From Ignavibacteria bacterium (lineage in GTDB: Bacteria; Bacteroidota; Ignavibacteria; Kapaibacteriales; UBA4661): a DNA stretch of 64,000 bases. Below the pieces are notes generated by a model. The model was not told the origin of the DNA. It searched no databases and saw only the letters and a list, made by a program, of their open reading frames with translations. The position numbers were made by a program, and so were the translations under genes. The first letter of the stretch is position 1. The number at the start of each line of letters is the position of its first letter. The stretch is taken from assembly GCA_013298775.1 (NCBI GenBank), contig JAAFIV010000007.1, positions 94,975-158,974 of the forward strand, read 5' to 3'. Shown one piece after another: positions 53,524-62,700 of the stretch.

Positions 53524-56175
53524 ATGATGACCACTACCACCACAGACCACACCACCACCGAACATCACATTCACACTGCCGCAAGTACCGCCATTTCCGA
53601 CCACGACGCGCTTATCCACGACCTTCTGGAGCGTTCTTTACAAGAATTGGAATTCCACAAAGTAACCGAGCGCGTTGCCGAATTTGCGTGGTCGGACGAG
53701 GCAAAGGAACTTCTGCGCATCGCCCGCCCAACACCTGACACCGCTTGGCTCCGCGAGGAACACGAGCGCGTAAACGAGTGTATTCGCCTTCTGAATCTCG
53801 GCGAGCCGCTTCCGATGGAGAGTTTTAGCGATGTTCGCTCAATGTTGCATAAATGCCGTATTGTTGGCGCGTTTTTATCGCCATCGGAATTGCTCTCGGT
53901 GCGAGATGTGATGCGCTCCTCACGCCTTGTTCGTGCTTTTTTCAATACGCGGCGCGAAACCTTCCCGTTCATGGCGGAATTTTGTTTACCATTGCACGAA
54001 AATCGCCTCATTGAAAAGCATATTTCCGATGCCGTTGATGAAGCCGGAACCGTGAAAGATACTGCGTCGGTGGAGCTTGCTCGCATTCGGCGCGAGATTA
54101 CCGACACCAGCAATCGCCTTCGCTCGCGTTTGCAAAAACTCTTGAAAAAAGTGGCTGAGGACGACGTTGTGCAGGATGAATTTATCACGCAGCGCGACGG
54201 ACGCTTTGTTTTGCCCATGAAAACTGAGTTTAAACGCCACATTCCGGGCATTATTCACAGCGTTTCGCAGACGGGTTCGACGGTCTTTTTGGAGCCAGCC
54301 GAAACCTTTGAAATGAATAATGAACTCTCCTTGCTGCACAGCGAGGAACGGCGCGAGATTGAGCGTATTCTGACCGTGCTGACGGGCGAAATCGGCGCGG
54401 AAGCCGATGATTTCTTGCACACCGTCGGCATTATGGCGCGGGTAGATTCGTGCCACGCAAAAGCCCGCTACGCCCAAGAATACGACGCTTTGAAGCCCGA
54501 CATCACGGACGAAAATGTGATTGTTCTCTCCAAAGCGCATCATCCCGTGCTGGTGCAATCGCACAAAAAAACGGGCAAAGCGACGGTTATTCCACTTTCG
54601 ATTGAGTTCGATGGAACAGTCGCAAACACAAGCGATAGCGCGGTCTTTGGGCATTTGATTTCCGGTCCGAATGCGGGCGGGAAAACTGTTGCGCTGAAAA
54701 GTATCGGGCTGAACGTGGCTCTGGCACTTGCGGGAATCTTTCCCTTTGGTTATTGCAAAACGAATTACCGCGAAATTTTTACCGCCATTGGCGACAATCA
54801 ATCCATTGAAAACGACGTAAGTACGTTCTCCTCGCAAATGCTGCGTTTGAAAGAAATTTTGATGAATGCCTCCGCCTCCTCGCTGATTTTGGTAGATGAA
54901 ATCTGCGCTGGCACCGACCCGCAAGAAGGCGCGGCACTGGCAGTCGGCATTGTGGAAGGCTTCCTGAACCGCCAAGCATTTTTCGTCGTCACCACGCACC
55001 AATCCTCGCTGAAAAGCTACGCGCTCACCAAAGCGGGCATTTCCAATGCGAGCATGGAATTTAACAGCGAAAAAATGGAATCCACCTACCGCTTCCTCTC
55101 AGGTGTTCCGGGCAATAGCTATGCGTTTGCCCTTGCAAAGCGCATCGGTACGCCGCCGATGGTGATGGAGCGGGCGCAGGAATACTTGGGCGATAAGCAT
55201 TCGGCATTGGAGGAAAGCATTGAGGTTATTCAGAATTATCGCCGTGAAGCAGAGAAATTGCGCCGCGAGGCGGAGGACGTGAAAGCTCGTGCAGAAAAGC
55301 GCAAAACCGAATACGACCTTAAATTCAACGAGTTTAAGCTGAAATACAATGAACTCATGCGCGTTGCAAAGCAAGAAGCGGCGGACATTGTGAGCAATGC
55401 AAACAAACTCGTGGAAAGTACCATCCGTGATGTGCGCGAGGCAGCAAAAGAAGAGCTGGAAATCGCAAAACGCGCTCTGGAACAGGGAGTTTCTTTGAAG
55501 GATGAGGGTGGAAATATGAAGGATGAAGGCAAAGGGCAAAAGGTTGAGCGTAATGCTCAAAAGGGAACAGGGCAGAAGCAGGACAAAAACTCGCCTCCAA
55601 GCACAGAAACTACCAGCGAACAACCAAAAACGCTTGCCGACGTGCGCAAGGAGTTTGAAGAAGAAAAGCAGCGCATCAAGCAGGCAGCCGCAAAGCAAGG
55701 TGCGCCGAAAGAAGTAAAGCTAGAAACGCCTGACGAATTGCAGGAAGGCGACCTCGTGACAATGCAAGGCTTTGAAACGCCCGGCATGATTGTAACGATT
55801 GACCGCGAGACGGCAAGCGCGATTGTGGAGTTCGATGCCGTGAAAATGCGCACCTCGCTCGCAAGTTTGCAGCGTATTTCGGCAAAGCAGTTGAAAGTGG
55901 TGAAAAAGTCGAGCGTTCCAATTTCGTTTGATGCAAAAACGGAAATTGACGTGCGCGGGATGTATTCCGATGAAGCAATCAAAAACGTTGAACAAGCGAT
56001 AGCATCTGCGCTTACGGGCAATGTTCATTCGCTGCGCATCATTCACGGCAAAGGTACGGGCGCATTGCGTCAGGCAATTCAGGTACATTTGCAGAATCAC
56101 CCTGCTGTGAAGTCGCACCGCAACGGGCTTCTGACCGAAGGCGGCGCGGGTGTGACGGTGGTGGAATTGAAGTAG
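53524..56175 (+). CDS. mutS2: MutS2 family ATPase/endonuclease with Smr domain
   Basis: An 883-residue MutS2. It lacks the mismatch-recognition domain. Core helices precede the ATPase with Walker A SGPNAGGKT near 379, VDEICAGTDP (Walker B) and STFSSQMLRLKEIL. A long coiled coil follows, then a KOW-like strand region (EGDLVTMQGFETPGM) and a C-terminal Smr domain (about 800-883, HGKGTGALR). MutS2 acts against recombination and in ribosome-collision rescue in studied bacteria. The coiled coil is interrupted by a low-complexity insert near 658-690, coded by GGATGAGG/GGATGAAGG-like DNA. Followed by a terminator. Confidence 0.95.
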   Translation: MMTTTTTDHTTTEHHIHTAASTAISDHDALIHDLLERSLQELEFHKVTERVAEFAWSDEAKELLRIARPTPDTAWLREEHERVNECIRLLNLGEPLPMESFSDVRSMLHKCRIVGAFLSPSELLSVRDVMRSSRLVRAFFNTRRETFPFMAEFCLPLHENRLIEKHISDAVDEAGTVKDTASVELARIRREITDTSNRLRSRLQKLLKKVAEDDVVQDEFITQRDGRFVLPMKTEFKRHIPGIIHSVSQTGSTVFLEPAETFEMNNELSLLHSEERREIERILTVLTGEIGAEADDFLHTVGIMARVDSCHAKARYAQEYDALKPDITDENVIVLSKAHHPVLVQSHKKTGKATVIPLSIEFDGTVANTSDSAVFGHLISGPNAGGKTVALKSIGLNVALALAGIFPFGYCKTNYREIFTAIGDNQSIENDVSTFSSQMLRLKEILMNASASSLILVDEICAGTDPQEGAALAVGIVEGFLNRQAFFVVTTHQSSLKSYALTKAGISNASMEFNSEKMESTYRFLSGVPGNSYAFALAKRIGTPPMVMERAQEYLGDKHSALEESIEVIQNYRREAEKLRREAEDVKARAEKRKTEYDLKFNEFKLKYNELMRVAKQEAADIVSNANKLVESTIRDVREAAKEELEIAKRALEQGVSLKDEGGNMKDEGKGQKVERNAQKGTGQKQDKNSPPSTETTSEQPKTLADVRKEFEEEKQRIKQAAAKQGAPKEVKLETPDELQEGDLVTMQGFETPGMIVTIDRETASAIVEFDAVKMRTSLASLQRISAKQLKVVKKSSVPISFDAKTEIDVRGMYSDEAIKNVEQAIASALTGNVHSLRIIHGKGTGALRQAIQVHLQNHPAVKSHRNGLLTEGGAGVTVVELK

Positions 56176-56315
56176 ATTGTCTGCTTTCAGTGACGGTACT
56201 CTTCCGTCAAAAAATTATGTAATGTTTCGCTCTTTATGTGAAAGACCACATCTTTTCTTTTGAAACGTCAAAATAACGACATAATTTTGACAGAAAATAT
56301 CGCTACAAAAATGAC

Positions 56316-56354
56316 AGCCTCACACGCACTTTTGCCGTGTGAGGCTATTTTTTT
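56316..56354 (+). terminator. Intrinsic terminator downstream of mutS2
   Basis: AGCCTCACACG and CGTGTGAGGCT form a perfect 11-bp stem with a 9-nt loop, followed by ATTTTTTT. Confidence 0.93.
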
Positions 56355-56489
56355 GTCTTTATCTGCTCTTGAAAAGAACATTTTCCACATAGCCTATATT
56401 CTGGTACGCTTCCACAAAAAAATCATATGGTGCAGTGCTTTCATAACTATTCCACATAAATTTCTTCTAAGATAAAAATATTTTTCTTC

Positions 56490-56540
56490 AAATTCGAGAA
56501 AGTCGGACATCTTTTCTCCTGAAATTCGAGAAAGTCGGAC
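56490..56540. promoter_or_regulatory. Paired 19-bp direct repeats, possible operator
   Basis: AAATTCGAGAAAGTCGGAC occurs exactly twice (56490-56508 and 56522-56540), 32 bp apart centre to centre, about three helical turns. The second copy ends 33 bp before the -7 box of the following gene, a usual place for an activator site. Confidence 0.5.
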
Positions 56541-56573
56541 GCGCCGAAATGCTGATATTTCCTAGATTTTTCG

Positions 56574-56581
56574 TATATTTG
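56574..56581 (+). promoter_or_regulatory. -7 box of the giant FG-GAP gene
   Basis: TATATTTG is an exact TAnnTTTG match. The -33 region is poor (GCTG at 19 bp), which fits a promoter needing an activator at the direct repeats just upstream. Confidence 0.45.
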
Positions 56582-56712
56582 CATTCTGTTTACATAATCT
56601 TTTTTTCTCTCGCTGGCATTTTTTGGTAGTCTCTGTTCGTTGGGTAAAATTTTGGTGGCAATAAATGCTCATGCCGAGAGCTTTCATTACGCATCTCCTT
56701 TCATCTTTTTTT

Positions 56713-59700
56713 ATGACCTGTATGACACTCTCTTCACTTTTGCGCATTGTTCGCGTGCGACAAATCGTCAATTTTTTGACGCTGCTTTGCCTCGCATTCC
56801 TTTGCGCTTTTTCCCTTCGAGCGCAAAGCAATACGCCGCTCACGAACTTTCCGACGTTTAACGGTGCCGTGAGTAGCATTGCCATTTCTGGTACAACAAT
56901 ATATGTTGGTGGAGGTTTCACCCAAGCAACGAACGCGCCTGCAAACGGTGGTGCGACGGTAACGCGCAATCGCCTTGCTGCGATTGACATGACAACGGGT
57001 GCGCTTCTTCCTTGGGATCCTAACGCAAATAGCAATGTTGGTGTTATGACTGTTAATGGTTCCACTGTTTACGTAGGCGGAGGTTTTAGCAATGTTGGTG
57101 GCCAACCAAGACTGAGCATTGCTGCTCTTGATGCCGCAACAGGCTTGGCAACTGCGTGGGATCCAGGGTCATTCTCAATCAGTGGTTTGTATGCCATTGC
57201 TGTAAGTGGAACAACGGTGTACGTGGGAGGAATATTCTCCAACATAGGTGGACAGCCCCGAAGTAATATCGCTGCCATTAATGCTGCAACAGGTTTGGCA
57301 ACGCCGTGGAACCCCAATGCTGATGGTGATGTAACAACCTTGTTGGTGAATGGCACAACCGTGTACGTCGGCGGATCTTTTGCAAACATCGGCGGGCAGC
57401 CGCGTAATCGGATTGCCGCGCTGGATGCCTCAATAAACACGAATAACGCTACGCTGTGGAATCCTAATGCTAACAACGCTGTCTATTCCATGGCACTGAG
57501 TGGAACAACCTTGTATGTCGGTGGAATTTTTACCAATATTGGCGGCTTTGGGCGTATTCGTATTGCCGCGCTCAATACCTTAGTCAATACGAACAATGCA
57601 ACGCTGTGGAATCCCACGGCGACAGCCAATGTAGGCAGCATTGCGATAAGCGGCACAACCGTCTATGTCTGTGGTACTTTTCCCAATGCTGGTGGGTTTC
57701 CTCGCAATAACATTGCTGCCTTAGACGCAACTATTAATACTGGTAATGCAACCGCATGGAACCCGAATGCGGACGCAGGCGCAAGCGCTATCGCTGTTAG
57801 TGGGTCGAACGTATTTGTTGGCGGGGGATTTGCTAATGTGAACGCTACTGCTCGTGCTGGGTTTGCTGCTTTTGCTCCCCCGACACCCCTTGTCGTTCCC
57901 GCAACACTGTCGCCTTTGCGCCATGCAAATGCCGCAACACCAACAGCAAACATCGTCGTCCCCTTCGACCAACCCATGAGCGCACCAACGCTCACCGCCA
58001 CGCAGGTAAAAGTAACAGGCAATATGCGCGGCTACCGCTCCGGTGTTGGCTCTACCTATATTCCGGCGGCATCCCAAGTAACAATAACACCTTCCTCGAA
58101 TTTCCTACGCAATGAAATTATTTCCGTCAGCGTTACGAATGCCCAGAGTACGCTTGGCGCGAGTAACCGCCCCTTTGTCTATCAGTTCCGCACAGGCGTA
58201 GCTACTGGTCCAGGGATAAGTCCCGGCACGTTCCCGAATGGTCTCCCTGGCTCGCCCTTCGCTTCTGGTGCAGGGTCATACTCCGTCCAACTCGGTGATT
58301 TCTTAGACAACGACGGCGACCTTGATATGGCAGTGGCGAACTACAGTGCCAATACGGTGCTTCTCTACCAAAACAATCCCACAGGCACCTTTACGCTTGT
58401 ACGAACACTCACCGCAGGTTTCCACGCCCGCGACGTAACGCTGGGCGACTTCAACAACGACGGCTGGCTGGATATTGCCACCGCAAACATTGATGCAAAC
58501 AGCATTTCGGTTTTTATCAGTGCAGCAGGAACGTTGCCCTTAACAGCAACGCAAACGCTTACTACGGGCAATAAGCCGCCTGGCATTGCCGTTGGCGATG
58601 TGAACGGCGACGGCTGGTTGGATATTATCACCGCCAACAACAATTCGAGCGGCGCGGGCAGTATTTCCGTGTTCTTGAACAATGGCGCGGGAACAATACT
58701 TGCGGGAACCGACTACGCCACAAGCGACAACGGCACACAAGAACTTGCCATTGGCGATATGGACAACGACGGCGACCTCGATGTAGTAACGGCAAATGCA
58801 GCAAGCAGCACTGTTTCTGTCATGCTGAATAACGGCTTGGGTGTGTTTGCTGTGCTTGGTACGCCCGTAGGAGTAACCGGAACGACACCTGTTGCTATCT
58901 CGCTCGTGGATATCAACAACGACGGCAATCTTGATGTCTTCACAGCGAATAACGGCAGCAGCAACGTTACGCAACTACGAGGTTCCGCTACGGGTACGCT
59001 GACGTTTTGGGTTGCATACACAGTCAGTGCCTCTCCGCACGGACTTGCTATCGGTGATGTGAATGGTATAAGCGGTCCCGATATTGTTGTAACAAATTTG
59101 GCAAGTAATACCATTGATGTACTGCCTGGCGACGGCGGCGGTGGCTTTTTTGGGGGAACAACGTGGTCGCAAGGCACTCCCGCCGTGAACGGCTGGGCGG
59201 CTGCATTGGGCGATGTGGACGGCGACGGTGACTTAGACCTTGCCACCTCTAGCAATGGCGTTGCAGTGCTGCGCAATATGGCGCAGATGAACGTCCAAAA
59301 CAACGTCGTTCCCTTCACGGCTGCCGTTCCCGTCGTTCCTGCCCGCAATGTGAACAATGCTGCGCTGAATACCACTATCACCATTCCCTTCTCACAAAAT
59401 CTGCTTGGCGCAAGCGTCATTGCAGCAAACTTCCGTGTTCACGGCACAATGGGCGGACGCAGAACTGCCGCGCCGTCCTTAACTGCCACAAATACCGTTA
59501 CGCTTGCTGCCAGTACGCCAAATTTCCTTCGCGGCGAACAAGTCTTTGTAACGGTTACCAATGCCCAAAGTATTGCGCCCGACCTTGCTTTTACGCGCCC
59601 CTTTGTGTACGGCTTCCGTGCTGCTGCGGGAGGCACAGGAACAGGAAACTTCGTGGATGCCCGACGCTATCCGACAGATTCGCAGCCATGGAATACCGTA

Positions 59701-62700
59701 ACGGGGCAGTTCGACAACGTTGCGGGCGTTGATTTTGCCGTTGCAAATACAGGAGCAGGAACGATTACTGTGCATCGCAACGACGGCACAGGAAATTTCC
59801 CACCTGGGCTACCGAATACTGTTACCGTGACGGTCGGTTCGTCTCCAATTGGCTTGGAAACAGGCGATTTCGATAACGACGGCGATACCGATATTATCGT
59901 TGTCTGCCAAGGTTCTGTCTGGTTTGTGCGGAATAATAACGACGGCACGTACACGCCCTCAAGCGTGATTACCAGTGCCTACGCACGGCTTTTCGCGGCG
60001 GTTACCGATTTCAACGCCGATGGAAATTTGGATATTGTCTTTGGTAATAATTGCTGCGCAGGCACTCCAGGCGCACAGGTGTATTTGGGCAATGGTCTGC
60101 CCGCACTTGCCTTTACACTTTCGCAAACTATCAACGACCAGGGTTCGGACTACGTTACCCCCAAAGTCGCTGATATGGACGGCGACGGCGACATGGATAT
60201 TCTCTATTGTTTTGATGGAGCCTCCAAAGGCATTCGCATTTACAACAACGATGGCACGGGCAAATTCGACGGGGGAACACAAGTCGTTTCCGGCACTGTT
60301 TTGTACAATTTCCAAGTCGGCGACCTGAACAACGACAACCGCCCCGATATTGTTTATACGACTATCTCTGGAGCAACGCAGAATGTGAACATCATGCTGC
60401 GCACAGCACCCTTTACCGCGTACAATTTTGCGACTACTTCTGTTTCTCTTGTCGGTGCTGTCAGCCCCGTTACACAGCTTGCGGACGTTGATGCCGACGG
60501 CGACCTCGATATTTTGGCGGTACGCTCGGTCAATCAGCACTTGGTTGTTACTTTGAAGAATGACGGCTCTGGCACTTTTTCGGTATTTGCCGCAAGTCCG
60601 CTTGTTGGCTTTAGTGGTAATAACGCTGTCAATGGATTGTTCGCCTTTTCCGCAGCAGACTTCGACGGTGATGGCGACCTCGACCTTGCCATTCCAAAAA
60701 CACCAGACAACCAAGTCGCCGTCGTGCTGAACCAAAACCCGCCGCTGCTCGTTACAGGTCTCACACCCGCCATGAATGCGTCAAGTGTCGTCGAGCCGAT
60801 AACAATTTCGCCGATGTTCAATATCACTGCGAGTACCAGCACCTATTCTGTTACGGGACCTGTTCGTGTGTATGCTTCGCAGTCTGCATCGCGCAATATA
60901 ACAGGCGGTGGCTCATGGCTAGGTTCGACGTTTACGCCAAACAATATACCAACTTTGACAAGGAAGTTTTTCCCGGGTGAAAAAGTGGAATTGGTAATTT
61001 CTTCGGCAGCAACGGTGGGTGTCGGGCTGATGCCGCTTTCGCAAGGCGTGGTGCGACAATTCTGGGCGCAAGTAACTTCAGGACCTGGGACATTCTTGCC
61101 GGGTACTACTATTCCTGCCGGCTTCTCAGTGCGGCGCGTAGCAACGGGAGATATTAATAATGACGGACTGATAGACGTAATTTCTGCGACTGATGGAGGG
61201 CAAGTTTCTGTTTGTCGGAATTTGGGCGGTGGCGCAAGTTTTACTCTTGCATCCAGCACTCCGACAGGCTCCGGCGGAGGATTTGCAGCATTGGGCGACT
61301 TCAATAACGATGGATGGTTGGATATTGCAACAGCAAACTATAATGCAAATACAGTGAGCGTATTACTCAATCCCGGTTCTGCACCATTTTTGGGTACGGC
61401 AGTCAACTACAGTGTAAACAGTGTGCAGCCCAATACGCTTGCTATTGCGGATGTTAATGGCGATGGTCATCTGGATATCATAACAGCTAATGCTTCTGGC
61501 AATACTATGTCGGTTTTATACGGTTATGGAAACGGGACTTTCTCATCCGGTGTAACCTTCGCAACTGGAAGCAGCCCATTTGGTATCACAACGGGTGATT
61601 TCGACAATGATGGAGATATCGACATTGCTCTCGGTAGTTTTACAACCAATGTGTATATCATGCAAAACGATGGCAAAGGCGTATTTACATTGTTTGGTAC
61701 ATATGGAGCATCGTTGAGTAATTCTCTGAATATTTATGCCGTTGATGTAAACAACAATGGGAATCTTGACCTTGTTATAGGAACGAATAGCGGAACAAAT
61801 GTGACGATTTTACAAGGGGCAGGAACGTGCGCATTTTCGCTTTCATCGAATAATATGCTAACAGCAAATGCGAACGGACTAGCGGTGGGTGATTTTGACG
61901 GCAATGGACAGATGGATATCGTTGCGGGTGCAGGAACGGGAAATATAGCATTTTTACGAGGGAATGGCTCATTAACCCCCATAGGTGCAGTAAATACTTC
62001 GGTTACGAGCAATAATCTTAACGACGGGCTTGCCGTAGCAGATTTTGATAACGATGGTGACCTCGATATTCTCGCAGCATTAACATCAGGGAATGCTGCA
62101 CAGATATACTTTAACGTAACTCCATTCAATGTTCAAAACAACGGACCCGTTACCTTCACCCCACCGCTCACCACGCCGACCTTCAACACGATGAACGCGG
62201 CACTCACAACAAATATCACCATTCCTTTCAGCGCAAACGTGAATCCTGCGACGGTGACCCCTGCGAACTTCCGTGTACACGGCTTATCACGTGGCTTGCG
62301 CAGCGTAACAACCTACGGCGTGGCGGGCATGAATACTGCCACACTGACGGGCATTACTGCTGGACTTACCTCTGGTTTTATGCCGAATGAACAAGTCTGG
62401 GTGAGCGTTACCAATGCTCAATCTACGGGCGGCGTAAATACACGCCCCTTTGTGATGGGCTTCCGTGCAGCATCACCTACACTTGCTCCGGCAACCTTGC
62501 ATCCAGTTGGTGTTCTTTCTATTCCTGGCGGTTGGAATCCAATAGCAGTGGCGGATTTTGACCGCAATGGCACACAGGATATTGTGCAGACATCGGTCGG
62601 GCAAGTACGATTATTTAACGGCACAGGCGCGGGAACATTTGCCGCACCAGTTACGCTGCCGAATGGTGGCTTTGATACATATGAATCGGCAGTCGGGGAT

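Larger units (their letters stand above)
56176..56712. other. Regulatory region before the giant FG-GAP gene
   Basis: About 540 bp containing the mutS2 terminator, a pair of 19-bp direct repeats and a TATATTTG box. No gene supported. Confidence 0.6.

Noticed and set aside
53986..55002. Long minus-strand frame (338 codons) opposite mutS2
   Set aside because: It lies fully within the clearly coding mutS2 frame, has no recognisable domain and shows shadow composition.
56500..56712. Start of the giant gene at ATG 56665 or 56671
   Set aside because: Not excluded, but these place 14-16 extra residues before a complete signal peptide, so 56713 or 56722 is preferred.
59959..60735. Minus-strand frames opposite the giant gene
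   Set aside because: They mirror repeated DxDxDG codons on the plus strand; the plus frame is continuous with clear FG-GAP motifs.
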